From positions 124,001-188,000 of the forward strand of contig JAEYTL010000018.1 in the NCBI GenBank assembly GCA_023434025.1: a stretch of DNA of 64,000 nucleotides, given 5' to 3'. Positions 26,815 to 36,065 of this stretch are shown in pieces. How positions within the stretch are numbered: the first letter of the stretch is position 1; every line of letters starts with the position of its first letter. This DNA is from Bacteroidota bacterium. Lineage in GTDB: Bacteria; Bacteroidota; Bacteroidia; Flavobacteriales; Flavobacteriaceae. A program made the position numbers and the translations under genes. Under the pieces are notes generated by a model. The model had not been told where the DNA came from, did not search any database, and was given only the letters and a program-made list of their open reading frames with translations.

Positions 26815-27559
26815 CGCGAAGCTCTTTTCCGGTTAATGAAATAAAAACATCTTCTAAATCAGAAGCATTTTCTGTTTCGGAAATCAACTGCTTCGGTGTT
26901 CCCTTTGCGAAAATTTTCCCTCTGTCGATAATGGCAATCTGCGTGCAGAAATCCTGAGCTTCCACCAGATGATGCGAAGTGTAGATAATGGTTGTTCCGC
27001 TTGCATTGAGTTCTTTTAAGTAGGCTATAATTACATTTTTAGACTGAACATCTACCCCAACGGTTGGCTCATCTAAAAATAAAATTAACGGATTGTGTAA
27101 AATACCGGCAATCAGGTTAACCCGCCGTTTCATTCCTCCCGAAAATGTTTCTACTTTTTTATCGGCAAATTTCAACAAACCTAAATGCTCCAGCGACTGC
27201 TCTACTTTACTTTTTAACTCTATCCCTTTTAAACCATACATACTCCCAAAATACAACAGGTTTTCTCTTGCTGTTAAAGTGGGATATAAAGCATATTCCT
27301 GTGGAACAACACCCATTAATTTTTTAATTTCGGTGGCATTTTTTTGATAATTTAATTCCTTGATAGAAAATTTCCCGGATGTGGGTTTAATTAATCCGCA
27401 CAGTATGGAAAGTAACGTTGTTTTTCCTGCCCCGTTTGGCCCTAATAATCCGAAAATTTCTTTTTCTTCAATAACCAAACTCAGGTTGTTGACCGAAAAA
27501 TCATCGGCCTCCTTATACTTTTTAAAAAGCTGTTCGATATGAATGACAGGTTGCTTCAT
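26804..27559 (-). CDS. ABC transporter ATP-binding protein
   Basis: The 251-residue nucleotide-binding domain has Walker A GPNGAGKTT (about residues 39-47), the signature FSGGMKRR (about 139-146), Walker B LILFLDEPTVGVD and the H-loop TSHHL. Type and length match DrrA/CcmA-like exporters working with ABC-2 permeases. The permease gene follows with an 11-base overlap. Confidence 0.93.
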   Translation of the reverse strand: MKQPVIHIEQLFKKYKEADDFSVNNLSLVIEEKEIFGLLGPNGAGKTTLLSILCGLIKPTSGKFSIKELNYQKNATEIKKLMGVVPQEYALYPTLTARENLLYFGSMYGLKGIELKSKVEQSLEHLGLLKFADKKVETFSGGMKRRVNLIAGILHNPLILFLDEPTVGVDVQSKNVIIAYLKELNASGTTIIYTSHHLVEAQDFCTQIAIIDRGKIFAKGTPKQLISETENASDLEDVFISLTGKELRDVI

Positions 27560-27565
27560 GACAAT

Positions 27566-28561
27566 CTAAATGGCTGTTTTAAGCGTTTTAAAGAAACTTT
27601 CTTCTAAATCGGCTATATGCAAAAGTTCTTTGGAAAGACTATTATAAACATCCGTCTGACTGCTTCTGTTTTTATAAACCCGGGAAGCATTCACGGCAAA
27701 ATCTCTCCACAAATCACCAATGCGGGTCATTTCCTTAGAAAGCTCATAAAGTTGTTCATTTTTTAAAATGGTGGCTGCTTCCTGTAAAAAAGCGGCATAA
27801 ATAAAACGAAAGCCTCCTCCTCCCGTACCAATCTCCTCCTGCATACGGACCATTTGAGCGAGGTAATGATTCGCCGTTTTATTTCCTTTCTTTTGAGCCC
27901 ATTTCGGGATACTTTTGGCCACCATTCGAATTCCTTTTATTCCTACCACAGGAACAGGTGCCAACATTTCCCGGCATGTATTTTTGATTCCCTTTTTAAT
28001 CGCCCGTTCCCAATCAATTTCATCCGGAATATGAACGGGATAATACATTTGTCCTCTGGGAGCTAATGCTCCTTTGGCAAAACGTACTTTTTCGAGCTCA
28101 GCTTCTGTTAAAGTGGTTACGGTTTCCATAACCGGATCGCTGATTAAAAAACAATTATCTTTTTTGCCATACACCACTAAATTATGGGCGTTAAAATGAA
28201 AACGGTATTCATCCGGAAAATAGGTTAAATGATAAACACCTACCTGCAGACCGGTCGGAATATTCTTTTTTAAATTTTCTTCCAGGGCAGTTTGAGCACT
28301 TTTTGTGTTAGAAAATTTAATGCGTTTTACCTTTATTCCGAGCCGTTTTGCGGCCCGATTAAAAATAAAACCCGGCATTGGTCTGTAGCTGATTGCCGGA
28401 GCATGATTTACTTTTAAAAGCGGAAGATAGAAAAATAAGATTCCCGACCCTATCCCGAAAACCATCGGCTCACTGATGTTGATACCCTGATGCTTCAAGA
28501 GATTGGAAGCAACACCATTTTCGCAATGTGCGGATTGATGATGAATAAAATTGGTTTCCAT
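27566..28561 (-). CDS. BtrH-like acyltransferase with C-terminal DUF4872
   Basis: The 331 residues show a BtrH N-terminal domain (cysteine-peptidase-like fold) with likely nucleophile Cys13 in HQSAHCENG and a His in FNAHNLVVYG. A DUF4872 helical domain follows (about 180-331). BtrH of butirosin biosynthesis transfers an acyl group from an acyl carrier protein to an amine. Here an ACP-bound aryl polyene must be esterified to a dialkylresorcinol, so this protein is a good candidate for that step, though other acyltransferases in the cluster compete. The gene shares one base (TAATG) with the upstream gene. Confidence 0.72.
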   Translation of the reverse strand: METNFIHHQSAHCENGVASNLLKHQGINISEPMVFGIGSGILFFYLPLLKVNHAPAISYRPMPGFIFNRAAKRLGIKVKRIKFSNTKSAQTALEENLKKNIPTGLQVGVYHLTYFPDEYRFHFNAHNLVVYGKKDNCFLISDPVMETVTTLTEAELEKVRFAKGALAPRGQMYYPVHIPDEIDWERAIKKGIKNTCREMLAPVPVVGIKGIRMVAKSIPKWAQKKGNKTANHYLAQMVRMQEEIGTGGGGFRFIYAAFLQEAATILKNEQLYELSKEMTRIGDLWRDFAVNASRVYKNRSSQTDVYNSLSKELLHIADLEESFFKTLKTAI

Positions 28562-28968
28562 TATTCTCCTTTAAAATTTTTCAGCTCTTCGACAGAAATC
28601 TCAAAAGCTGCGGCATATCTTGCTAATATTTTATTACTTAATTGTTTAAAAACGGAAGGCTTTCTGTGCCTTTTTACTCTCCAAACCCACATATCTACAA
28701 AAGAAGAAAGGGTTATCCAATCCATTTTATGCACTTCCATAAAATAAACAATCGGACTTGAAGTTCCTTTTTTGACCGCTTCTTTTGCTTTTTCAATCCG
28801 TTCATTTATATCTTGAAGAGAATTTTCTAAAGCAATGGTTTTGGGTTCCCATCCGGTACTCAAAGCGGTGGTATAGTTGCCGTTCTCATCGGTTGCATAA
28901 CACAATTCTTTGATGTTATTTTTAGACAGATTGCCTTTATCCTGAGGTACTTCTTCCTTTTTCATCAA
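28561..28968 (-). CDS. Small protein of unknown function in the pigment operon
   Basis: The 135 residues have a charged, partly disordered N-terminus, a coiled-coil-like helix (about 48-70, LQDINERIEKAKEAVKKG) and a basic helical C-terminus (MWVWRVKRHRKPSVFKQL, then a helix-turn-helix-like IL--RYAAAFEISVEELKNF). I do not recognise the family. It overlaps the dehydratase gene by 4 bases and shares one base with the BtrH-like gene, so its product is made together with them. Regulation or a protein-protein role is possible. Confidence 0.72.
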   Translation of the reverse strand: MMKKEEVPQDKGNLSKNNIKELCYATDENGNYTTALSTGWEPKTIALENSLQDINERIEKAKEAVKKGTSSPIVYFMEVHKMDWITLSSFVDMWVWRVKRHRKPSVFKQLSNKILARYAAAFEISVEELKNFKGE

Positions 28969-29426
28969 TTCGTTTTTTGGATAAACAGGTTCAATTCAGC
29001 TTCAAAAAGTAATTCCCGTTCAAAATAGGTTGTACATTTCATACTGCAAATCTTATATTCATCGGCATCAAACCGGGAAATGAGCGTCGCCTTTGTTTGA
29101 ATTATACTTCCGGCAAGCGGTAACGAATGAACCTGAAGTTTTTTGATCCCGCTGATAAATCCCACCACGCGAACACCTTCCTTTTCATTATGGTTCTCAT
29201 CGACAAAATAGGATTTGGCCACTATGGATGAGCAGGTTTGAGCTGCATTTTCAATTAATCCGGTTTCTGAAAAAAATGAATTTTCTACAAAAAGATTATC
29301 TTCTTTGATGTTAAAAACCGTTTCCACCTCATTATCAGAAAACACAACAATATGATCTACCATTAACATCGGTTCACGATGCGGCAGATAATGTTGTATT
29401 TCGATTAAATTTTCCGGCAGTTGCAT
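28965..29426 (-). CDS. ApeP-like hotdog dehydratase (first of an adjacent pair)
   Basis: The 153 residues start like FabZ (EIQHYLPHREPMLMVDHI) but lack the HFPG motif. Instead the segment FFSETGLIENAAQT matches the ApeP type of aryl polyene clusters, in which a Glu-x-x-Ala-Gln motif is kept. It probably dehydrates 3-hydroxyacyl-ACP intermediates, possibly as a heterodimer with the next gene product, encoded 3 nt upstream. Confidence 0.82.
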   Translation of the reverse strand: MQLPENLIEIQHYLPHREPMLMVDHIVVFSDNEVETVFNIKEDNLFVENSFFSETGLIENAAQTCSSIVAKSYFVDENHNEKEGVRVVGFISGIKKLQVHSLPLAGSIIQTKATLISRFDADEYKICSMKCTTYFERELLFEAELNLFIQKTN

Positions 29427-29429
29427 GAT

Positions 29430-29867
29430 TTAATTGGCTAAAACCGTTTTCATTTGTCCTTTCGCTATTACAACTCCGTTTAACCGGGATGAAATATCGA
29501 CCAACGTTACGCCCATAAACTCCTGAAGAACAGTAACTGTTGTTTCGATTTCTTCATTCAATTTTGGCAACTGGTTAATTTCGATGCTTTTGATAGAGCC
29601 GATATAGCCTACCGGAGCGGGTTGCTGCTTTAAATAAAACTGGTATCCGGTATATAAAGCCACCGATTGAGCCATGTGTTCGATTAAACCGGACTCCTGA
29701 AAAACGGCCTCATTCACAAAAATATTACTTTCGGGAACCAACAATCCGACCACAATTTCATTCTCTTTAAAATTAATTAATTTATCCACCATGACAAACG
29801 GAAATTTTTGCGGAATTAAATTTTCCACAAAATGTTTATCTACTATCGGCAAAGTTACATTTTCCAT
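29430..29867 (-). CDS. ApeP-like hotdog dehydratase (second of the pair)
   Basis: The 145 residues carry LIPQKFPFVMVDKLINF and ESGLIEHMAQSVALYTGYQ, closely like E. coli ApeP in the Glu-x-Met-Ala-Gln helix. As in its neighbour, no HFPG motif is present. Two adjacent ApeP-like genes suggest a heteromeric dehydratase for polyene formation. The gene abuts darB with no gap. Confidence 0.84.
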   Translation of the reverse strand: MENVTLPIVDKHFVENLIPQKFPFVMVDKLINFKENEIVVGLLVPESNIFVNEAVFQESGLIEHMAQSVALYTGYQFYLKQQPAPVGYIGSIKSIEINQLPKLNEEIETTVTVLQEFMGVTLVDISSRLNGVVIAKGQMKTVLAN

Positions 29868-31001
29868 TTAGCAAACAGTTAAATAAGCGTAAGCATAGGA
29901 GAAACGGCCACTCTCAGGAACTGAAAGCAGTAATTTATCTCCTTTTTTCAACTTTCCGGAATTCATGATTTCTTCCACCATCAGGTAAATGGAAGCAGAA
30001 CCAACATTGCCCACATGCTTTAAGTTCATAAACCACTTTTCCATCGGTATTTCAATCCCGCGATCGGCTAATGATTTTTGAAGCTTATCCACAAAATAAT
30101 ACGAGGAAACATGCGGAAGAAAATAGGTTATCTCGTCCGGATTTACCTTATTTTTGCACAAAGCAGCCTGCATACTTTCCGCCCCTTTTTCCAGAATATA
30201 TTTATCTAATAACTTTACGTCTTGTTTGATGGCAAAAATAGATTGCTCCAGCCATTCATTAGAGTGAAAATCACTCCACGGTCTGATTTCGCCGTTTTCC
30301 AACTTATCTCCACCGGCATACATACAGGCTTCCAGTTCATGAGCATATGAAAAAGCTTCCATCCATTCTATTTTTAACGGATTTTTTCCTTTTGGCTCAT
30401 TTTCCAATAAAAAAGCGGCTGCACCGTCGGACAGCATCCAGCGAAGAAAATCTTTTTTAAAAGCCAAAATAGGGTGCTCTTCTATGCTTTGTTCATGCAC
30501 AATTTCTGCTTCATACTTATCGGCCAGCAACCACGTTGAAACCCTTTCTGAACCGGTACAGACTGCATTTTTAGAATTTCCGGACTTTACGGAAAGATAA
30601 CCAAATTTTAAGGAATTCATCCCGGCATTGCATACGCCCGAAGAGGAGTTCAGTTCTACCGATTTATTTTTCATCAACCCATGTACCATAGCAGCGTGGG
30701 AGGGCAGCAAATTATCCGGTGTAGATGTTCCGCAGGAAAGCACCTCCACATCAGAAGCTTTGAACGAGTCATCATACAATGTTTCTATTGCTAAATTAGT
30801 TAACTCAGCATTGGTATGCGTAGGTGTGCTGTTTTCATTCAGGGCATAATATCTTGAGGTAATTCCGTTTTTTCTTAAAATTATTTTTCTTGCTTTTGAA
30901 GCGGAATTATTTATCAAACCCAAAAACGATTCCATTTCATCATTAGAAACAGCTCTGTTTGGCAAAAATTTTCCGGATTTTGTTATATAAACGTCAAACA
31001 T
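29868..31001 (-). CDS. darB: DarB-type ketosynthase (KAS III-like), dialkylresorcinol synthesis
   Basis: The 377-residue KAS III-like enzyme has the triad Cys124 (SSGVCNAG), His297 (LPHVSS) and Asn332 (HVGNVGSAS). In the dialkylresorcinol pathway DarB joins two acyl units and cyclises them to a cyclohexanedione, the precursor of the resorcinol half of flexirubin. I chose the ATG at 31001 (MFDVYITKSG). The frame is open further upstream, but that part lies inside darA. It starts 4 nt after the darA stop. Confidence 0.88.
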   Translation of the reverse strand: MFDVYITKSGKFLPNRAVSNDEMESFLGLINNSASKARKIILRKNGITSRYYALNENSTPTHTNAELTNLAIETLYDDSFKASDVEVLSCGTSTPDNLLPSHAAMVHGLMKNKSVELNSSSGVCNAGMNSLKFGYLSVKSGNSKNAVCTGSERVSTWLLADKYEAEIVHEQSIEEHPILAFKKDFLRWMLSDGAAAFLLENEPKGKNPLKIEWMEAFSYAHELEACMYAGGDKLENGEIRPWSDFHSNEWLEQSIFAIKQDVKLLDKYILEKGAESMQAALCKNKVNPDEITYFLPHVSSYYFVDKLQKSLADRGIEIPMEKWFMNLKHVGNVGSASIYLMVEEIMNSGKLKKGDKLLLSVPESGRFSYAYAYLTVC

Positions 31002-31005
31002 ATAT

Positions 31006-31920
31006 TTAGTTGTAAGATCCAACCCCTTTGTAGTAGGTTTTTTCTTTCTTAATTTGGTTGTTTTTAAAAGGAATTGAAAAAAAGTGCAATATATATACAA
31101 TTGGGGAAATTATCCATATCGCCACGAATAAATATAGGTTAAAGAATTTTAACCAGGCAGGTCTTGAATTCGTTTTTTTAATGATAAAACCGGCCCATTT
31201 GGCAAACATTTTATTGGCCTTTTTATCCATTTCTATTAAAAAGGGTCTGATTTCAACTGCCTCATTGGCTACCAGTTCATCTTGAAGAGAATCAAACTGA
31301 TTTATTTTTAAATGTTTTAAGATAATTTCACCAAATTTTGATGAATTGGAAATTTCTTCATCCGAAACTCCGGGTTTAGGAAAAACACCAAGGTATTTTG
31401 TCTGTTTTCCGGTAAACATCCAGTGAACAATCGTAATGACACTGATATGGTTGATGTGTCTGTCCACCAAAGCAATATTACCCACTAAATTGGCATTGGC
31501 ATTTTTCAGCACCTGCTTCATTTTCTCCTGGGCCATAATCCACATATTCCGGGCACCGATAACGGTGACAACAGGGGTATTTTTGACAATCTGCTGACCA
31601 AATTCACTCCTTAAAAAAGAATTAATGGGTATAGACGGCGTTAGGTACCAGACCTGGTAAGCCAAAATAACCAAATCATATTTTTTATCTGCAATTTCTT
31701 GCGATGGCTGTTGAATTGGAGCCGGGATCTGCAAAAAAGATTCGGGAAAGGCATCAAAAAAGTCAGCTTTGGGCCATGGAAAAGGAAAGGGTTTTTCCAT
31801 TTCAATGTTGTAAAAAGTTACCAAAATCTCTTCATCATTCAAGAGCGGCTTGGCTATGTTTCGGGCTATCTTTTCCAATTGCCCGGATTGGGTGTAATAG
31901 ATTACAATAACGTTTTTCAT
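31006..31920 (-). CDS. darA: DarA-type flavoprotein, dialkylresorcinol-forming enzyme
   Basis: The 304-residue protein starts with a flavodoxin-like fold: phosphate-binding loop YYTQSGQLEKIA (about residues 9-20) and DLVILAYQVWY strand. A C-terminal hydrophobic segment (YLFVAIWIISPIVYIL, about 262-280) suggests membrane association. DarA-type proteins aromatise the DarB product to the resorcinol, and the adjacency to darB supports this call. It is annotated in other flavobacteria as dialkylresorcinol condensing enzyme, as I recall. Confidence 0.82.
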   Translation of the reverse strand: MKNVIVIYYTQSGQLEKIARNIAKPLLNDEEILVTFYNIEMEKPFPFPWPKADFFDAFPESFLQIPAPIQQPSQEIADKKYDLVILAYQVWYLTPSIPINSFLRSEFGQQIVKNTPVVTVIGARNMWIMAQEKMKQVLKNANANLVGNIALVDRHINHISVITIVHWMFTGKQTKYLGVFPKPGVSDEEISNSSKFGEIILKHLKINQFDSLQDELVANEAVEIRPFLIEMDKKANKMFAKWAGFIIKKTNSRPAWLKFFNLYLFVAIWIISPIVYILHFFSIPFKNNQIKKEKTYYKGVGSYN

Positions 31921-31978
31921 TCCTTCCTTATTCCTTTCGTTGGTTTTTAAAGGTATTAAAAAAAATAAATCAACCGGA

Positions 31979-33628
31979 TTAAATTTTCACTTCTTTAAAA
32001 TTCCTGATTTTGTCTTCCCTCTTGGTCCGGATATAATCATTCCAAGCAGAAGGATCTTCGGCATCAAAAATGGTTATCTTCTGCGTTTCATCTTCAAGAA
32101 GGAAATCGGTGAACTTACAGTTTAATATCCTGGCTGCAGTTTCAAGCCCGGAATAGCTTGCTCCTGTTATTCCATGCGACAGCGTACTTGCTCCGCAATG
32201 ATAAAGATTTTGAAACTCCGTTTTATTTTTATACGCAAAGGGGCCTACATGTTGCAATGTTTTTTCGGTACCGTAAACATTTCCTCTGGTGCTGTTAATG
32301 TAAAACTGATTGGTTTTCGGGGTTCCCAGTTCTGCCTGAACGATATGTTGACGTACAGGCGGAATTAATTTTTCAACAGAATTTAAAAACTTTTGAATGA
32401 TTGTTTCTTTAAAAAACTCATATTCAGGCGTGTGATAATCTTCCTGATCAAACTGTTTAAAACTATCGAAATCGACATATGTTACAATTTCAAAATTATG
32501 GTATCTGCCATTAAAACTCACGGGGTCTTTGAGTGTTGTGCAACTGATAAACAGAGCAGGAAATTCATCCCCTTCAGCAATATTACCTTTAGTAAGCACA
32601 TCAAAATGACTATCGATATCTTCATTTTTGAATTTCCAGATATTTCCGGAATCAATTCCGAATTGAGTTACATCTAAATCAACTGTTAAAAACAAAATGA
32701 CAGACGTTACGGAATACCTGGTCTTATCAAGTTTTTTTATTAGTTTTTTACTACAATTTTCTTTTCCGATTAATTCACTATACGTTGTATGAGGATCTGC
32801 ATTTGAAATAATGTTCCTGGCATAAATTCGCTTTCCGTCCTTCATTTCTACCCCGATGGCTTTCTTGTTTTCGAGTAAAATTTTATTTACTTTTTGATGC
32901 GTTTTGATTACTCCTCCAAAACGCTTGATTTTTGTGGTCATCGCTTTTACAATTCCGCTGCCACCCCCCATTGGATAATAGCCACCTTCAAAATAATGAT
33001 TCATGACCGAACAATGAACAGGAAAACTCGCCCGCCCGGGCGGAAGTCCGTGATCGCCGCATTGAGCGTTTAAAACAGCTTTAACCATCGGGTCTTTGAC
33101 ATGCCATCCAATGACCCTTTTTAATGAAAATAAGGCAAATTTTCCGAAATGTTTCGTCCGGAAAGGAACCGTTATTTTTTGCCAAATTCCTTTCAATTTA
33201 GGAATCAGCTGAAGTTCATCATTTACTTTTTCAATTAAAGCAAGGTATTCTCTTATGTTTTTTGCTTCGTGCGGAAATTCGTTGGCAAGTTTGTTTTTCA
33301 GGTTTTCAATTCCAGCCGGATAATCAAATCGATAATCACCGATATGGCAATGGTCGTAACCGTTCTTATTCATTCTGAAAAAAACAATATCGTTGGCAAC
33401 ACCCAAGCTTTTATACAATTGATTGGTAGATTGTCCTTCTGCCAACAGACCGATATAGTGAACTCCCGGACTAAACCGCTGACCGTTTAAGGTAAAACTA
33501 TGACACCAGCCTCCGGGAACATCATGTTGTTCTAATACTAAAACTTTTTGCCCGGCACGGGCTAAACATAGTGCAGTGGTTAAACCTCCGGCACCTGAAC
33601 CAATGATAATTGAATCAAATTCTTCCAT
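31979..33628 (-). CDS. Phytoene-desaturase/CrtISO-like FAD oxidoreductase (second)
   Basis: The 549 residues open with SIIIGSGAGGLTTALCLARAG and an Glu-containing second strand (VLVLEQHDVPGGWCHSF), then GVHYIGL, and end with LYHCGASTLSHGITGA. It is a paralogue of the protein at 10962-12494 and like it occurs without carotenoid genes. Candidate roles are oxidation or isomerisation of the aryl polyene or of the resorcinol half. It lies 58 nt upstream of darA, leaving room for a leader but no clear promoter. Confidence 0.82.
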   Translation of the reverse strand: MEEFDSIIIGSGAGGLTTALCLARAGQKVLVLEQHDVPGGWCHSFTLNGQRFSPGVHYIGLLAEGQSTNQLYKSLGVANDIVFFRMNKNGYDHCHIGDYRFDYPAGIENLKNKLANEFPHEAKNIREYLALIEKVNDELQLIPKLKGIWQKITVPFRTKHFGKFALFSLKRVIGWHVKDPMVKAVLNAQCGDHGLPPGRASFPVHCSVMNHYFEGGYYPMGGGSGIVKAMTTKIKRFGGVIKTHQKVNKILLENKKAIGVEMKDGKRIYARNIISNADPHTTYSELIGKENCSKKLIKKLDKTRYSVTSVILFLTVDLDVTQFGIDSGNIWKFKNEDIDSHFDVLTKGNIAEGDEFPALFISCTTLKDPVSFNGRYHNFEIVTYVDFDSFKQFDQEDYHTPEYEFFKETIIQKFLNSVEKLIPPVRQHIVQAELGTPKTNQFYINSTRGNVYGTEKTLQHVGPFAYKNKTEFQNLYHCGASTLSHGITGASYSGLETAARILNCKFTDFLLEDETQKITIFDAEDPSAWNDYIRTKREDKIRNFKEVKI

Positions 33629-33676
33629 AGTCTGTATTACTGGTTAGCTAAATAGAATTTGATTAGCCATCACTAT

Positions 33677-34561
33677 TTAGTTCATTTTTATATCGTCCCA
33701 GAAGTCAAAATAGTTGAACCATTGCAACGGATATTTTTTGAGCATTGACTCCACACTGCCTATATAAGCTTTTAAGAGTCCTTTTTCATCTCTATATTTG
33801 GTGTGAGCTTCACGGGCATAAAGATGATAATGCAGGTTACTCTCCTTCATTACATAGACAAAAACCACGGGAACTTTTAATCTTGAAGCAATTAAAAACG
33901 GTCCGGCAGGAAAATTTGCTTCTTTACCGAGAAGTGATTCTGTCAGGCATTTTGTTCCCTGAAAATAGCGATCCCCTGTAAAGCAAATCAACTCATTATT
34001 TGCCAGGGCATTGTTTATGTCGAAAATATGTGACATATCTTCTTTAACAAAGATAAATTTTACGGAAGATTTTTGAGCTATACTATCCAGATAATCTTTG
34101 ATTATAGTATGCTCTAAATCGGTGGTAACCAAATTGATCCGGCAATCCAGGTCGATATCTGCAAAAAAATGCTCCGCTATTTCAAAATTCCCGATATGAG
34201 CACTGATGAGCACGCCGCCTTTTTTTTGAGCCAGAAGATTTTTCAGTACATCGATTCCGTCAAATTCATAGGTGAACCGATGACGAAGTCCGACAGAAAT
34301 AGCTGTTTTGTCAATAATAGTCTGCCCAAAAGTGAAATAACTTTTAAAAACGGCTGTTTTGGTTTTTAAAGCTGAATAACCTAATCTGTTCCTGAAATAA
34401 TAACCAATGGCCCGGTTACTTTTTTTTAAAAATAAAAAATAATAAGAAGCTACGAAGTAAAGCACAAAATAGGATGCTTTAATTCCTAACTTCTTAATAC
34501 AAAAAACAAAAATCTTATAACCCAGTAGTGTTCCTCTTGATTTTCCGTCCCACTTGCTCAT
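33677..34561 (-). CDS. LpxL/HtrB-like acyltransferase
   Basis: The 294 residues have an N-terminal membrane-associated helix (about 28-46) and the HX4E acyltransferase motif of the lipid A late acyltransferase family (SAHIGNFE, His122 and Glu127). A second conserved region (LICFTGDRYFQGT) follows. It probably transfers an acyl group from ACP to a lipid or pigment component at the inner membrane. Directly next to an ACP gene (5-nt gap), it likely uses that carrier. It is one of four possible acyltransferases in the locus. Confidence 0.82.
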   Translation of the reverse strand: MSKWDGKSRGTLLGYKIFVFCIKKLGIKASYFVLYFVASYYFLFLKKSNRAIGYYFRNRLGYSALKTKTAVFKSYFTFGQTIIDKTAISVGLRHRFTYEFDGIDVLKNLLAQKKGGVLISAHIGNFEIAEHFFADIDLDCRINLVTTDLEHTIIKDYLDSIAQKSSVKFIFVKEDMSHIFDINNALANNELICFTGDRYFQGTKCLTESLLGKEANFPAGPFLIASRLKVPVVFVYVMKESNLHYHLYAREAHTKYRDEKGLLKAYIGSVESMLKKYPLQWFNYFDFWDDIKMN

Positions 34562-34566
34562 GACGG

Positions 34567-34824
34567 TTATACGTTTTCTTTTACTTTAATCTTATTTTCA
34601 ATTAAATCATAAAAGTTTTGAAAGGTAGCAATTCCTACAAAATCTGCTTCACCTAACTTTACACCAAAATTGGCTTCAATTGTTACTACCAAATCAACAT
34701 AATCTAAACTATCTAATCCAAGTGTATCTTTTAAATTTGCCTCGGGAGAAATAGTATCTCCATCCACCTCAAACTCCTCTACTAAGAAACCGTTTATGGT
34801 TTCAATAATATCTGCTTTATTCAT
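34567..34824 (-). CDS. Acyl carrier protein (second of two)
   Basis: The 85 residues are an acidic ACP with attachment site GLDSLDYVDL (Ser39). It is grouped with a ketosynthase, FabG and the LpxL-like acyltransferase, so it may carry a different chain from the ACP at 23099. Confidence 0.93.
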   Translation of the reverse strand: MNKADIIETINGFLVEEFEVDGDTISPEANLKDTLGLDSLDYVDLVVTIEANFGVKLGEADFVGIATFQNFYDLIENKIKVKENV

Positions 34825-34833
34825 TTTTTTAAA

Positions 34834-36054
34834 TTATACTTTTTTAACAACAAGTGCTGAATTTGTTCCCCCGAATCCGAAGGAATTCGACAAAAATATA
34901 TTAATTTTTGTATTTATTGTACTTTTGACAATATTTAATTTTGCAGAGTCTTCATCCGGATTTTCAAAATTGATGTTTGGAGCAATAAAAGAATGCTGCA
35001 TCATCAGAATGGAATAGATTACTTCACTGGCTCCTGCCATCCAACACTCATGACCGGTCATTGATTTTGTAGAACTGACCGGTGTATTATTTTTTCCGAA
35101 AATTTCAAAAATAGCTTTGGCTTCGTTTCCGTCTCCGACTGGTGTTGAAGTAGCATGAGCATTGATGTAATCTATTTGGTCAGGCGTTACATTTGCCTGT
35201 TCCATGGCCCGCTTCATGGCTGTGGAAGGCCCATCAACATTGGGTGTTGAAATATGTCCGCCATTGGATGAAAACCCGTAACCGATTACTTCTGCCAGTA
35301 TGGGGGCTCCTCTTTTTACGGCAGATTCATAACTTTCCAATATTAAAGTAGCACCTCCGCCACTTGGCACTAAACCATCTCGTGAAGCATCAAATGGCCG
35401 GGATGCTTTACTTGGATTTGCTTCATCAACAGAAAAAACACCTAATCCGTCAAAGCTTGACATAGCATATTTGTTGATTTCCTGAGCTCCGCCACATATA
35501 ATTATATCCTGCAAACCACTTTTGATTAAATGATAGCCCAGCCCGATTGAATGTGAACCGCTTGCACAGGCTGCACTAACCGTTAAATTAATTCCCCGCA
35601 ATCTGAAAATCGTTGATAAATTCATTGTTACGGTAGAATTCATCGATTTAAAAATAGCTCCGGAACCAATTAAGGCAGTATCTTTCTTTTCCCGAATAAT
35701 GTCAGTGGCTTCAATAATTGCCATAGACACGCTATCATTCCCGTAGAGGATACCCACTTCGTTTGTATCAAAAAAGCTGTCATCTATATTGGCATTCCGC
35801 AGGGCCTCGATAGTAGCCATATAGGCATATTCCGTTTCTTCACCAATACTAATCCGTTGTCTTCGGCTCAGTAAGGCTTTTAAATCAGGCCTGGGAACTT
35901 TTCCGGTTAAGGCAGACCGGAATCCGAAATCTTTCCTTTCCTGATCAAAGACAATTCCTGATTTGCCTTCATAAAGCGACTGTTTTACTTCGTCTAACGA
36001 AGTTCCGATGCAGGAATAAATTCCCATTCCGGTAATAACTACTCTTCTGTTCAT
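34834..36054 (-). CDS. Beta-ketoacyl-ACP synthase II-type
   Basis: The 406-residue protein has a complete KAS I/II triad: Cys163 (VSAACASG), His300 (NAHATSTP) and His335 (MTGHECWM), and the terminal SFGFGGTNSALV. Of the ketosynthases here it is closest to general KAS I/II. Together with FabG (11-nt gap) and the ACP (9-nt gap) it forms an elongation module. An alternative is a role in making the fatty acyl chains of the dialkylresorcinol. Confidence 0.93.
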   Translation of the reverse strand: MNRRVVITGMGIYSCIGTSLDEVKQSLYEGKSGIVFDQERKDFGFRSALTGKVPRPDLKALLSRRQRISIGEETEYAYMATIEALRNANIDDSFFDTNEVGILYGNDSVSMAIIEATDIIREKKDTALIGSGAIFKSMNSTVTMNLSTIFRLRGINLTVSAACASGSHSIGLGYHLIKSGLQDIIICGGAQEINKYAMSSFDGLGVFSVDEANPSKASRPFDASRDGLVPSGGGATLILESYESAVKRGAPILAEVIGYGFSSNGGHISTPNVDGPSTAMKRAMEQANVTPDQIDYINAHATSTPVGDGNEAKAIFEIFGKNNTPVSSTKSMTGHECWMAGASEVIYSILMMQHSFIAPNINFENPDEDSAKLNIVKSTINTKINIFLSNSFGFGGTNSALVVKKV

Positions 36055-36065
36055 ATTCTATTGCG

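Noticed and set aside
10962..33628. Carotenoid biosynthesis based on two CrtI-like genes
   Set aside because: No phytoene synthase, GGPP synthase or lycopene cyclase genes are present; all other genes fit aryl polyene and resorcinol synthesis.
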